DNA of 64,000 nucleotides from Sinohyriopsis cumingii. Lineage: Eukaryota; Mollusca; Bivalvia; Unionida; Unionidae. Position 1 is the first letter of the stretch; each line of letters starts with the position of its first letter. Of the stretch, positions 1-13,745 are shown one piece after another. A model generated the notes under the pieces. The model was not told the DNA's origin. It worked only from the letters and a program-made list of their open reading frames with translations, and made no database searches. Location of the stretch: assembly GCA_028554795.2 (NCBI GenBank), contig CM068835.1, positions 34,054,901 through 34,118,900 of the forward strand, written 5' to 3'. The position numbers were made by a program, and so were the translations under genes.

Positions 1-1258
1 CTATTGTGTTAAATGCTGCAGACAAATCAAGGTGAGTGAGGACTGTAATCTTTCCGCTATCCAAAGCAGAGATAATGTCATTAACTACTTGAGAAGAATC
101 GTTTAAGTACTGTAGCAAGGGCGATATGCAGATTTACATTGCTAAAACGACTGTTTGAATTCAGATGAGATACAAGCTGGGATAGAAAAACCTTTTCTAA
201 GATCTTTTGGGAGATTAGAATCTGGGCGGTAGTTCTTTAAATCGTTATGGTCTAGTGTTGGTTTCTTCAGCAGAGTCTTTACAATGGCAGTTTTGAAATA
301 TAATGGCAATTCCCCAGATGACAGAGGTATCAATAACATCAGTTAGTGAAGGCAATTCTGGATCTAAGCACTCAAGCAGCAGTGATGTTGGAATTGGATC
401 AAGTTCACATGACTTTGGTACACTCTTCATCATAACATTGCTACCACAGGGAGAACACTTCTAAATTGATATTCTGGACCTGGTAGCTGGGGCATATTTG
501 AGCAATGAAGGCAGGCCGTTATCGAGTTGTTCTGCTGTAGGAGGTAAGCAAGTTGTTAGGTTTGCTGGGATGTCATGCATTAGTTTGGTTCTATTTATCA
601 TACGGAGGTTTCTCTTAGAAGCCAATAGAGGTGGAGGGATTGTGACTGATACGTCAAGATGTCATATAATGCAGAGGTGATCTGATGCAGGTTCATGGGA
701 TGCCAGGGAGGACCGTAGAATGTTATCATCAGGTCTTTGAAGAATCCAGTCTATAATGTGATCATGTTTTTGGGTGGGTTGTTTAACTGACTGATTGAGG
801 TTGAAAATATTAATGGAATCTAGGGGTTTTTATGTGTTTGGTTTTCCGAGACACTCAACGTGAACGTTCAAATATCCAACAATAATTAGTTTGCCACCTA
901 TCGAATTTCCATACTCAAGGAGATTCGCAAACTGCTCCAGAAAGAAAGATTCAGTCAGCTTGTTTTTTTCTACTAGGAAGAGGACGGCATAGACAGAAAA
1001 ATGGACTGACCTTTGATCCATTGTGAGTGTCGTTTGGACTAGCTCAAATGTTATGTGGTCGAAATTAAATGTTGTTGTGTGGTTAAGACGTTTGATCATG
1101 GAGTTCTTTGTGATGAGAGCAATTCCACCTCCGTGAGAGCTACGGGGGAACGACTTGATGGAGTAACCAGTGGGTGTTAGGTCCGCGCACTTGGGCTCAT
1201 CGCCTGATGTTTTAGCCTTTTTACCGTCAGGCAAAATACGTCGATATCCGGGACGTTG
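1..1258 (-). mobile_element. CR1-like non-LTR retrotransposon fragment (endonuclease + start of RT), cut by window edge
   Basis: Read on the minus strand from about 1,258 downward, this begins inside an APE-type endonuclease domain. It shows the segment GYSIKSFPRSSHGGGIAL at about 1,165-1,110 and ends near base 1 in the early reverse transcriptase. The RT part contains LYFKTAIVKTLLKKPTLD and LKNYRPDSNLP (about 300-200), the usual block before the fingers of CR1/L2-type RTs. The frame is broken several times, and the endonuclease motif that reads LTETWL in the related copy at 43.2 kb is damaged here. Its protein aligns over the endonuclease with the plus-strand copy at 43.2-44.0 kb, so both belong to one family. 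The RT core lies off the left edge. It is not functional. Confidence 0.85.
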
Positions 1259-3278
1259 ATAAAATTAACTATATATATGTGCACTTTTCCGGTGGTAGTA
1301 CTGATTGGGCATTGAATGATGCAATACTCAAAGATATCTCTTGGATAGTTGACACAAAGATTGACGATCTAATAGGGGTTTCAATTAGGTTCTTTAAATT
1401 AACAGTCGAATTTTTAAACTGTTGAGCCGGAAAGGGCATAAGGTAGATAACACGGATTCTTCTTCCTGTTTTATGCCGATCAGCAACAACGTTTCTTTTT
1501 TCGCTTCTGTTTACATTTAGGTAATGATGAATGTAGTTCCATCTCCTTTAGTCTGGAGCACAATGTAGTGTGTAGAGCCAAGGATTGGTCATTTAAAGCA
1601 ATTAATGAAGGTCCGTCATAGTATAAACGGGTTGACTGGTGAGTATCACATGATGGCGATTTGTTGAAAAACAAAGAAAGTTGTAGCAGCGGAGCAAGAC
1701 ATCTGAGAAAAAGTCTTATTGTTCTCGTTTCCAAAACAATGAGATGAAGTAACACATACGAACTGAACAGCCAATATATGATGAACACATATATCATGAA
1801 AACGGCACAAAAAGTGGAACATCTACTTCAAGCCGGTTAGGCGATAACGGTCATCTTGAATCACTTCAAATGTCTGTAAATGAGATGAAATCTACCTATT
1901 GAAACATTATATCATGAGTCGATATGTATGTAAAAGCATTACATTAAGGCACTTATTATTAAATTAGATAAATATACTAAGTATGTACTGGAAATACTGA
2001 TAAAGGAAATATGTTTGTGTAATGTTTCAATTATAAAACCGTGCACGAAACTTATAAGGCTTTTCGTGTTTATTAGCAGAATGGATCAATGGCAATACCT
2101 GATAACTATAACTGTGTTGAATAAACTCCCTTCTTCTACCATGATTAAGAGCTATCAAATATATACGACGCGTATGCTTGGAATACCTAACCATTACATA
2201 TTCAAGACATGGCGGTTATTTTGAAATGATATATGGCACAGAGTAATCACATTTCACAAGACTGAAAAAAGTGACACGGATTCTTAAGGTCTCACTGGAC
2301 AGTTTATCTGGTGCATTTTCATCCGACAATGACCTATTGCTGAAAAATGACAATAATTTCACACTGACGATACACAAAAAACCAATGATATTTGTAGAAA
2401 GCATGTATGTGAGGGTTTGACTGCGGGGATCAGGTTAACTCCTGATATAAGTGGTGTTTTTTATACTGAACCAACACTTCCACCAACCCCTCTTTTTACA
2501 TATATTTTTGACAGGAAAGAAGTATTTTGCATATTTCCGTCAAAAGGCAGCTTAAAGTATCAGTATGTGCCTTATCATGAATAAAGTTCACTAGTAATAT
2601 AACAAATTAACATACTTTTCATCACCTCTTAACCAACTCGATTTTTATATATTTAACTCTGTATTAGACATACCTAAATACGTAAGCCATGTCGACTGTT
2701 CATTTTCAGCCCAAGTTACGCATTTGATCTCCAGTGATAGTCTAACTGACAGGCAGTCACCAAACAAGCCAGCCCATTGTCAAGCCTAACTAAAAGTAAA
2801 TCTAAACCAGGTTACAGATTTAGCTTCTGTGTGAATTTATAAATGCTAGGCTTATGATAATTAAGTTCATGGCTTCTACCTTAAAAAAATAGGGAGGTGT
2901 CAAAATACGTACATATCCAATGAGACCTTGCGTCTGAGACAGATCTTAATAGATTATTCCTACTATGCTCTCCCCAGTGCTTGGACATCTGACATGGGTG
3001 CCCTTCCTTTTATTCCCAGTGCACTCAGCATCATTCAGACTAACGAAAGTGGAAAACCTCATGATATTCAGTTTTGCTAGGAGCCAAAAGGCAAGTAGTA
3101 TGTTTCTACACGGAACTGGTTATCTGAGATATAGCCGCTGATTGAACAATAACTGATCTCAATTAAGTCATTGAGATCGCTTAATTCATTTGATAGATAT
3201 TGATATTTTTCTGAACTCATTTTCGTTCATCTTTATAAGGAAACCATCTGGCAAATACCTTTAGAACTGTCTAGACTT
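1259..3278. other. No gene recognised
   Basis: AT-rich sequence with only short, unrecognised open frames. I see no domain, RNA gene or repeat structure here. Confidence 0.5.
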
Positions 3279-3596
3279 AAAATCATTCAGGTGAATGTTG
3301 TTTTAATCGTAAAAGATGTGTATATCCAATCGTATGACTGGCAAATATGCCGATTTGACGTTGATATATAAAGAGAGTTAATTCATTTCTTTCGTTTGTA
3401 CCTGAATACAAGATCATGACGCGCTCATGTGATGGATAAAATCATTCAGGTGAATGTTGTTTTAATCGTAAAAGATGTGTATATCCAATCGTATGACTGG
3501 CAAATATGCCGATTTGACGTTGATATATAAAGAGAGTTAATTCATTTCTTTCGTTTGTACCTGAATACAAGATCATGACGCGCTCATGTGATGGAT
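3279..3596. repeat. Exact 159-bp tandem duplication
   Basis: Bases 3,279-3,437 are followed at once by an apparently identical second copy at 3,438-3,596. Each copy starts aaaatcattcagg and ends gtgatggat. No difference is visible between copies, so this is either a very recent duplication or an assembly artefact. Neither copy is coding in any convincing frame. Confidence 0.95.
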
Positions 3597-4532
3597 ACAT
3601 TTTACCCTCTATCTTGATTATCTAATTCGTAAATTTTACACAAATGTTCAGGATACATAAAAATGATACAATTATCAGTATGCTGATTTAAAATTATGAG
3701 TACCGGATATTCCTCTATTGCACGCCCAGTTCATGCTGTGACCATTTCTTATTCTGTACAAATAACTCTCCTTTTGGAAAGAGAAAAGTCCATAAAATAT
3801 ACCTGTCTCATTTGTTCAATTATTGCAGTATTATATAATTGGTCTTTGCAAAGAAAAGAAACGATTCAGGTCTTTCTCTAGCATACTAACACTTGACTCA
3901 ATTACACAAGCAAAAGTAAGTCTTTATAAATGAGTGAAAAATCAATAATGCATACCCTTGTTATGAATAAGATGGCATTTTCCGCTGGTAATAGTCTTCT
4001 TTGGTCACCTATTCTGGTCTCACTTTATTTTGTGTTGCACTGTTTATTTCTCCGGTGTCTTGCTGATACATCCAATTCTGCTTTATTCTTGGCTTTTAAA
4101 ATCGAGATTAACTGTTTTATCTCCCATTTATTTTCATACATACATTAAGATCCAATATTCACAAGTCAAAATTCAAAATGAGTAGAGTTCCAAATGAATT
4201 CCAGTGGTGTTCCGAATAAAATACGTAATTGAACTTGCTGATGTGCCAATTACCCAGTTAATAATTATATTTTATTCAAGCTGAGTTCGTTTGCATATCC
4301 ATCGCTACCACATCTCTCCAGGGAACTAACCATACACTAAAATAATAACGTAAGGTGAAATCAAGTTTTAATTGACATTAATATCATATGGTTGTTGCCA
4401 ATGTATTTAAGTTTGTTTGTTTTCCGCCCTTCACACGGTTATTTTTGCAGCTACCAGGGGAGTGGAGACAGCTTGAGTGTTTTTGGTTGATAAATTAAAG
4501 TAAATGGTAACTTTTTTTATAAATTGGACAGT

Positions 4533-4662
<130 letters not shown>

Positions 4663-5219
4663 ACGTGTATTTAACTTGTATTGTGTTCGCTTTTCTTCGT
4701 GATTACATATTATGTTTAACTGGTATTATGTGATTGAACTACGTCCATAATCGAGAAGTTAGGCCTACATATCTAATGTCACGTACGATAAACATGTTTA
4801 CTAAATTTGAGTTCAGGATAAAACTTCTAATATGACCTCGCCGTTGTCTGAAATCGTAGAATATAAGATGTCCTCATTGATAAGTGCACTCTATCCACAA
4901 AATTACAATATGTTAAACCACGAACTATTAATATATGATTTGCGGTCATTTAGGCGAATATTCCGGTAAAGCTGCATTTGTTGGATACACACTTTAATAC
5001 TGACCGCGGTTTAAGTCGCATTAACTCTGTTGTCCCATATTGATGTTATTAAGAGTTATTACCTTCAGAACCAACATCATAACGTTAACAGTCAAATAAG
5101 TCGACGATAAGGTCAGATCTTTTCTACTTTAATAGTCTTTGTGTAATAATTTGATTTGATGTAGGTAAAATATAACGTACCTTTTGATATATTTCAAATC
5201 CTTTTCACTTTAGTGAGAT

Positions 5220-5263
5220 GGAGAGAGAGAGAGAGAGAGAAAGAGAGAGGGAGAGAGAGAGAG
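5220..5263. repeat. (GA)n microsatellite
   Basis: Imperfect GA tract of about 44 bp. Confidence 0.97.
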
Positions 5264-5424
5264 CCCGAAGTCGGTGCAAAACATTGAGTTCTGTTTCGTA
5301 AAACAGTTAAAATTAGAGATTAATCGCTGTTAAAATTGTTGCACAATATTGTTTCAGATAGAAGTTTATGAACGTACACAAAGTATGGCAGGTGGGGAGA
5401 TCGCAAATCTGACCTTTTGTCACA

Positions 5425-5540
<116 letters not shown>

Positions 5541-6360
5541 CTCTACAGAATCGTCTGTGATGTTAATCGGGGCAGGGCGTCCTTTTCCAGATGATGTAGT
5601 GAACTCGGTTTTCTAATAATTAGGACAGTTTCTTCACAAAGGACATCAATGCGATATCACAAACTCTTTTGAAGAACTACGGTATATCACTCTTGCTACC
5701 CCATCCAGATCTCAATGAAAACAGCAGTTACAGCTCCTAGTGGATCGAATGAGTTATTCAGAAATGGAATAGTCACACAATTATCAACAATTACTGCATC
5801 GCCTCCAAACATTGCACCAGAAACGTTAGACTGGGCAGCCAACACATTTATACGTTCCTTCAAGAACTTGATGACCGAAGAACAATCAGCAGCAACGAAG
5901 ACAACTCTTGGTTAAAAGACAGTTATTACAAAATCAAGTTGATAAAACAGTTCGCAAATGGATCCATAGAAAAGCATGTTTGTTTTGCATGTCAAAAACG
6001 ATCGTTCCCACGTGTCTTACGTCGAACAATATCGTCTCATATATCAATGAAAAGTGTTTCCCAGAACCAGTGAACTAAATTGAATAAGCGATGCATACAG
6101 GTTTGGCTAGCATTAATATAAATCATGTACATGCTGCTGATTGCTGACGAGTTTACATATTGTATCGTACAACAAAATCCAAGCCAATCGGAAGCAAATT
6201 TCATAGAACTCTGGCGAGAGTAACAGCTATCGATTATGAATGATAAGCCGACTTGGCTGATCTTAATCGGTAGGTTTCACACAATCGACGTTACAAATAT
6301 ATTTTTTGCGTTGCCAAGATATGGAATGTGTATCACTGATGTCCAATAGATCAGACTTAG

Positions 6361-6362
<2 letters not shown>

Positions 6363-6413
<51 letters not shown>
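6363..6413. repeat. (CT)n microsatellite
   Basis: Pure CT tract of about 51 bp. Confidence 0.99.
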
Positions 6414-6416
<3 letters not shown>

Positions 6417-9400
6417 ATCGTCTTGAAACAAAGTAATGGACATCCGCAGCGATAGCAAATGGACAAAGATACATAATTTCTACAACAGTTCCAGGATGAA
6501 TTGATGAAACGGCACACTCACTTTATTCATGACTGAAAATCTGAAACAAAAACTGGAGTGGTAGACCGTTTTCTAAGACCTCTGAAAAGAGTGTATTTGT
6601 AAATATTTTACACATCGACACATATAATACAATAGCTTGGAACTATGTATTGTCTTGTAAAAAATAATTGTATAATCATAGTATAAAAACATGCACCAGA
6701 ACAAACTATAACCGCAATGGAAACCGAAGTGCTTGGTTGCGGTTGTGGGACCACCTAGAAACGGGTTCACAATTCTTTGTTCTTAAACTAACAAACAGAA
6801 ACAAGCGAAAGCCAACACGTTTAATAAAATTAAACACATATATTTCCCTGAAACAAAATTAATATTTCAAGAAACTTACAGTATTATGCATTAAATATAA
6901 AATATTTCTAAACGCTCTATCACAAGTCCAAACGTATAGAGTGACTCCAAATGAATTCCAATCCTGAATGTGTTGGTGTGCCAATATTCTTAAATACCAT
7001 GATGTGTATATTTAATGTTTCTCTGGAAGCTTCGAGTGTCATCTCGTTTTTTGTTTTTACTTCCCCAGCCCAAACGTACTTCTAGAAGGCATTTATAACT
7101 TTCAGTATGTGTTTGAACAATTTAATCAATTTTTTATGGTTGCTTGACATTAATACCTGCATGCCATTTTTAATCCACATGACTATCCTAAGTTCTTCCA
7201 GACGAAGTTTGCATCGTTTGCTCGTGTAATGTACATGCGGATTGTTTAATATACCATTGTTTCAATTTATCATAAGTTATTTTATTTTTGTCCTGATAAA
7301 TTATATTCTCATAAATGATTAATATTTATGCAAGTAGATGTATTATATGATAATAATGAAAGATGCCTTATACATCGATCTTTCACAGCTACTTAAAACA
7401 ATAAACTAGTATCGACATATAAGGCGTCCTTATTGCTAGTCAATATCTTAATGTGTTATTTTGTTTCAAATCGGTAAATCGCGACATTTCTGCAACGAAA
7501 GACATAATACCTGTTTATTTGTAGTTTTATTGCCTTTACTATCATTCTTCCTTGGTAATGTAGATTGTATACGTCTTTTCATTTTTGTTTTCCCTATATT
7601 AAACAATTAATACAGGCGGTTTATCAACTTCTGCTGCGTCGGTATTTCAATTAGAATTTTCTCGTAATTTAAATAAACTCGTTGGCTTTAGTAAATTATG
7701 AATATAATCCACTATACTGCTCTTTTACATTATCATACTGGGGAATATAAAAAACCATTTTCAACACCAACTGAAGAATATAAAGTAACTTTTGAATCGG
7801 TCATTGTAATATCTTATGGTAATGTTTCCATCTGAATTAGATCTTTCTTCCTCTAGATTTTAAAAATCAAATGACATTTGTAAGAAGCCTTGAATAGTAA
7901 AACAGAGGGTAACACGTGTTCCAGTTAGCGCTTAAGCATCTAAAAAAACAGGACTCACAGATAATCCAGTGCTTTCAGTGGCTCTGTTCCTTTATTTGTT
8001 TGTACGTTACCATCTGTAATAAAGCTCTCCATCCCCCGTTTCAATGTCTGATTCCATTTTGCTAATTTCACCAAGTACTATTTTATCCAGTATTTAACCG
8101 TCCAGCTCTTTAATCGTACTGTCGTTCATAAAAAACAAACTGCACAGCTAGTGCCATAGGTTCTCCATTTCTTTCGTGGACAGTTTAAGTTCCACGGGCC
8201 CATTATCAATAAGGTATAGTTTATTCTAACTAATATATATCCAGGTATGTTTTGGTGTACTATTAAAGCTCTTACAAATTAGTTCAAATTAATTCGGATT
8301 TATAACATTTTCATTGATATGGTAATAGTATTGAGCGTTCAGACAGCAGTTTTCTTGTCTTAATAAATAAATGTAAAATATATATTGATGTTATTAGCTT
8401 TGTTAAACGGTAATCAAAGACATATCAAACATATTGTATATCCATATATACCCAGCCACTCTATCCAGCTTAGTTGATTTTCACTAAGGGTTTATCTCAC
8501 ACTACGCAGCGTATCGGCTCAATGAATCTTAACCGTCGAATATTAAAGTGTATTTTGTGAAAATGTTTATTGGTATGGGTACTGTATAATATATATTTTA
8601 TACATTATCGTTATATTTGCTTTTCTATAAATTCTTATTGCAGTGAAAATGCTTTGCATGACAAGAGTAAAGCTCGCTACTTGTTAGTATTTGTAATGTA
8701 GATTCCATTATTTGTCTAAAACTTTTCATAGTTAATTATGTAGTTAATACAATTTGGAGGTAGATATGGGGTTGTTAAGCGATGGTCATTCTTGTCCAAT
8801 ATAATTTGGTACAGATGGATTTGTACAGTGGCACTTCTGTTACGAAAGATATCTTGGTGACCTGTGGCCCAGATGTTCTAGTAAAGTATTGTCTACCGTG
8901 AGTTCAGGTTTTTCTCACCAGAATTTGAAGGTCAGAGGCCCCGGTTTCACTGCAGGTAGCTCATGTGGATATGTCACGTTTGCAATAACTAAGTTCACAG
9001 TCAGTGACCTAGAGTAAAGGTCATTGTTTAAGTGGTCAAAACCAGCCAAATGTTAAATGGTTCAATAGTCTTATCATTGTGAAGGCAAGTAGCCATTTAT
9101 TATAAAATCGAAATTCGAACGCCAGTGGCCTATGATGTTTTCATAAACATATCAAGGTCAGTGGCCTATGGTAAAGATCAAAGGTAGCGGTAGCCTATAA
9201 CTTCCCAAAAAAATCGTTGATGATCGTATGTTAACTGATGAAAACTGTTTGACCGGTTTATGTTGTGAAAACCAGATTAAGTAGCACCAAATCAGCGGAA
9301 GTGAAGACATTAGAGGTTCCTCATGGGTATGATTATATAAAACCTGTACAGAAAGGAGAGATTCTTCAAATGTTTTAGACTATTTAATCACGGCATAAAA

Positions 9401-10981
9401 ACATTTTATTTTATTTCTTTAGTAGAAGGTTGCAGTTAAAATTCGGTTAGGACAACATCAAATATTACATGATATTTGACAAGTTTGTTCCAAGAAATCA
9501 AAGGCTCAATATAGTCCTTATAAAAGTCCGTGGGAAAATTTACTTTAAGTATACTTATAGAATATACGATTCATCCTCCTGTGATTTTGAACTTTGATTC
9601 TGATCAGATGTCTTGAAGAAGTACTGTAGATATTCAATTAGCTCGATGAGAAAATAGGAGATATAAATATGAAAGGGTTTCATGTTACCTTATGTTACCA
9701 ATGTGTGCAACTATTGATGAACAAGAAGAATCCGTACATCTTTTTGGAACAACTTTAGATGCTTTTTTAATTAGAAATAAACTGAAACGCTCCGAGAATA
9801 TTAAATCAAAATGCGAGGTTTATTAATCTTTTTATAGTATTCTTTATGAAATCCAAAATTATTATTTCCAATCAGCCATCTGATACAATTATATAATATT
9901 GATGTTTGCTATCAGTCAACAAAGGTGCATGATTTGGGATGCCATTGTTCTACATATACAGCGGTTCATAGGCCTACGGATATGAATTGAACGGGACGAC
10001 TTGATTGGTAGGACAAGTAAAGATCAAAGTCGCAGTATCTTTATACATAATTGTCTCCAGGCCTGTCCTAAATGAGAGACTAATACCAATTCTTAACTTC
10101 AAACATCGTCTCTCCTTACCCAAAGGTAATTAAGACACAGTAGACAGCTTTCAATGTGTTTGAATTGTTTCTGGAACATTTTGCAGAACGTAAATGTAAC
10201 CTTCCTTTGAATTTTTATATGAAACGCACAGACTTGATAAACCTGGAACTTTGTACCACGAGGGTTGCACTGATATAATGTTACCATGTGACATTATTTG
10301 ATCATGAGGACAACACAGTATTACATTAGAGACGAGTTACTTATACCAGTTGCGTTAATACTTTCGTGTTTCTGCAGACATTGTGCATGTAATATTTAAT
10401 ATGTCGATCAACTCTTGAATGCTGCTTTGTTAAAAAATATAACAATATTTTAGCATATTTAGTTTTGTTCAGCTCTGCATTACATTATGCTAAAAAAAAA
10501 CATATCTTTATTTATGGAACATTTTAGGTAAAATGGATACTCATCTTTCTGGTAAAATAGGAATTCATATGTTAATCTGATAGATCTAGTAAGGAGCAGC
10601 GCACAAATCGAAATATTTAATTACAGTTATAAATTGGTCGTCGCAAACAATCATATTAAGATAATCACTGCATGAAAGAACACAGTGTTGTTAGGTATAT
10701 AACGTACATGACGTTCAGCATATATCTCATGCATAAAGTGAGATAAAAATGATTCTGCAACCAATTCTTGCCAAGAAAATATACTAAGGAAGGTACGAGC
10801 CTGTTCATAAGGTAATTAATACCAGTTTTAATCATTTCATATAATGTATTGGTCAAAAACCTATTTCAGTAGATTTTCTACTAAAATAAAAACTTGTTTT
10901 CAGCGAAAGGTGAAGACCCACAGATTCATCTCATACTCTTTATTGATCTTTTGCCTCTTGAAAAACATTTAGGACCATCTT

Positions 10982-11311
10982 CTATTGAAAGACGCTTTTT
11001 GCTATATATAAAAGAACTACTGTAATGTTTTGATTGATAATCAAAACTTCATTTAAAACCGTATTTAATGCACAACAGAAGAACATGACATCATTGAGAG
11101 CCTTGTCATCTCCTTTATACTGAGGTGCCTCTATACGCATCTGTATGCCAAAAATGGCGGAGTTTATGGGACAGCTCTCACTCCATCCTCCATAGGTGCC
11201 CCACAATCCTTGTCCGGGAGGATGGGTCAACTCGTACAAGTTTTTGTCGGATGAAAAATATCGACACATGAACTTCACATAGTTTGCTGCAGTATCGTCT
11301 TTGTGCGGTTC
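10982..11311 (-). pseudogene. VMO1: VMO1-like last exon, duplicate copy A, stop codon lost
   Basis: This is the counterpart of VMO1 exon 3 at 33,620-33,375. A TTTAG acceptor at 11,312 precedes an open frame beginning EPHKDDTAANYVKFMC. It keeps the family marks: DDTAAN, GLWGTYGGW, CPINSAI and DDKALNDVMFFCC. About 70% of residues match copy B by eye. Directly after the terminal FCC, copy B has a stop (aca tga). Here the same position reads gca tta, so translation would run on for 28 more hydrophobic residues to a stop at 10,982. The matching exon 2 is almost gone (12,308-12,346) and no exon 1 was found, so a functional gene is unlikely unless this exon is spliced to an exon elsewhere. The conserved open frame suggests the exon was under selection until fairly recently. 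Confidence 0.8.
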
Positions 11312-12307
11312 CTAAACCATAATGACCAAACACAATTATACGCATTTTAAATTGCAATAGATAAATAACAAATTATATTCCACAACAAAAATGTGTCTTT
11401 TATATCTTTCTCACTCAAACACACGCATAAATTCTCTGACAACGTTTTGATTGCACAGACGACTGTAACATTTTGTAAATTACATTCTCCTCCGGCATTA
11501 TAGACAGATTTTTATACCTACTCATGTCTTTCTCTGTATCCTCGTGGGTGCGTTCTTACTGATCTACAAAAAAATGACTAACGAAGAAATCAATGCAATT
11601 CGTCTTTGGTGAATTTGGGAACAGCCTGAAAGCTACCTTTCTATTTGACAAGCATATCGCAAATTAATTTAACGTAAATTTAATACGTCAGAAAGGATTC
11701 GAATTTAATAGAATCTACGAAATATTCACGAATACGTCAATGCAGAAACTGCACTTCAAACATAATTGGTTCAGACCCATATCCTGTGCGAAAGCAAGCT
11801 TAATTATGTTCCTAAGTTCCTAAAAAATATAAATCGTTAAACGTTTGTTGCGTTTCCTTGTAGTACCTAAGCAAACTTTTCGATTTAAATATGTTTGTTC
11901 TCATCTGTTTTCGTTTTAAATAAATAGCTGGTAAGTAAATTGTCTAAAGCTCATGCTCTTGGTTGTAAACCGGGTGAAGGAGACAGCTAATAGTGTTCAG
12001 CATTATGATGTTCCAAAATATGAAATGCATGATAGACTATCACGTATCCTATATTGTGCGGCAGCTGCCATCATATTTTTGGTTGTTTTTTCTTTCACAA
12101 TACATGGACAAAAGTGCTATATTTTAAAAAACTTCAAAGAAAAACTACATATGGAAACGAGTCAATGACTATTGCCTTGCAAAATGTTCTGGAGGAAAGG
12201 AGCAGTTCTGATTCTGAATAAATGGACTAAAACCACTGATGTCACAATATTATTGATGCAGATATTTCAAGCAATGAATCTAACTTGATTAACGTTTCTT
12301 TATTTCC

Positions 12308-12346
12308 ATGTAAACTGGTGTCATCAACGTTATGCTGATTGAATTC
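12308..12346 (-). pseudogene. Eroded start of VMO1 exon 2, copy A
   Basis: In the minus strand, a polypyrimidine tract and cag acceptor (12,346-12,355) match the acceptor of exon 2 at 34,877. The next 39 nt align without gaps to the copy B exon and read EFNQHNVDDTSLH against ESDQGGDDDTALN. After this the homology is lost, and the remaining roughly 165 nt of the exon, including its WGDW repeat, are missing. The flanking intron on both sides still aligns with copy B, so the loss is local. Confidence 0.65.
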
Positions 12347-12984
12347 TGAGAGAAAAACAAACTGTAAATGAAACGGATTTGTTATTCAACACAATTTTGA
12401 TAAGAAACTTAGCCGAAGTAATACTCGAAATACGGGTCATATGCCATATATTAATCGGACCTTCACATTTAATCTCTTATCTTCACTCAAACCTCTATCC
12501 TTCATTCTAGGCCACTAATCCTTATATATTTGTAAAACAACTGTATGATTAGTTTTTAATAAACGTTATGAAAGTAACTAGGGCTACCAATTCTTCCGTC
12601 TGCAACCTTTCATAAAAAGAACTTGTACGTTGCAGTCGCCACAGTTGTATCAAACTTTTCTGGAATACCTGAGTTAATTGCCCTCAAATATTTTTGATAA
12701 ACACCTGAACTAGTGTTCCCCAGAATTTTATGAAGACAACAATCATCAACCAGTGCTCATAGAAACTGTATCATCCCCCACCAAAAATGTTATTGAAGCA
12801 ACCTAGAATAGAGAACTTTGAAAATAGTATGAAACTCCTCACTGATATCCCAAATTATATTAGAAACCAAAGCCACGCACACCTGTTTACCAAAAAGGCA
12901 GAAAATAATAACTTAGTGCATACCGCTCATTTTAATGAAGAAAGCAAAATTAATCTTTGTTTTCAAACGCCTTTACAGAAATAC

Positions 12985-13165
12985 ATCTCTGGAAACATCT
13001 AATCAAACTCTTGAGATTATAGCTCAAAGTAAGGTGTTCAAAATGAAACCATAATATGGACAGATTAATTGCAAAATTATATTCATAGATGCGATAGTCA
13101 TGTCATCGATCTACAGACATGTCGCCAATAGACGCAATATGCCTGCTAAAACGTCAAACGTATGG
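12985..13165 (+). pseudogene. Retroviral-type integrase tail relic, copy A
   Basis: This is the diverged counterpart of the integrase-like tail at 35,225-35,400. It has the SNQTLE word (for veRfNRTL), QNETIIWTD, and a frameshifted stretch matching HRSTDMSPIEA in copy B. It lies in the position of VMO1 intron 1 in both copies, so the insertion predates the segmental duplication. Several stops make it non-functional. Confidence 0.45.
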
Positions 13166-13333
13166 ATTAACAGATCACTCAAACTTACAACAATGCCTAT
13201 GGAAAGCCCACAAATAAAAAGGAAAGAAAGTCAAGATCTAAAAATATGTCTAAATTTGTAAGAAGAAGAGAATATTATGATCGGAAGATAATATTAGGCG
13301 ATACTACAATATATAAACTATGATACTTTTTTA

Positions 13334-13745
13334 TGTCACGTGTTCAGGCTGTAATAAGCAGTAACACAAGACAGAGTGAAAACAGCAAGCTTTGAAAAAA
13401 TAAAATAATTTATTTCCATGGAAAAATTCTGTAAAAATGAAAAAATATGAACTTACGGTTTAATAGAATAAAATGCAAATATTATCCAAGAATAATCCAC
13501 GAATAAAACTTGTGTAGTCCAAATAATAAAATGTTCTACGTTCGAATTCCGACGAAGAATCCAAGATGGAAGACGATGACATATGCTGCAATATGTAGTG
13601 TTGAAGGTTACAGTTCCTTGTAGAAACAACAATTGTCACTCCGGTTTCGGATAGCTGAATAAAGTGTTATACAAAATTAACCTTGTTCAACAATTTTACA
13701 TGAGCACAAGTATTTTCCAGAAAAATAACAGTATTAATACTTTTG
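13334..13745 (-). mobile_element. Truncated LTR of the TGTTACG...ACGTAACA family
   Basis: The left edge TGTCACGTGTTCAGG and the following 400 bp align with the left part of the minus-oriented LTR at 61,287 and, in reverse complement, with the right end of the solo LTR at 45,496-46,375. Shared words include cagtaacacaag, aataatttatttcc and gaagaatccaagatgga. Homology fades after about 13,745. It abuts the edge of segmental duplication copy A. Confidence 0.75.

Larger units (their letters stand above)
7620..13330. repeat. Segmental duplication, copy A (carries damaged VMO1)
   Basis: This segment is co-linear with 30,735-35,590. Matching landmarks are ggctttagtaaattat (7,684 / 30,780), tcttatggtaatgtt (7,810 / 30,907), cccattatcaataag (8,200 / 31,290), tgtcttgaagaagtactg (9,610 / 32,315), the VMO1 last exon (11,311 / 33,620) and gatctacagacatgtcgcc (13,110 / 35,350). 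Divergence is substantial with many indels, so the duplication is old. The right edge of homology falls beside the LTR fragment that starts at 13,334. Confidence 0.85.

Noticed and set aside
5580..6280. Faint integrase-like words (FFTKDINAISQTLLKNYGI; CFACQKRSF)
   Set aside because: Too short, spread over frames, and without a consistent order; could be an ancient retroelement but not supportable.
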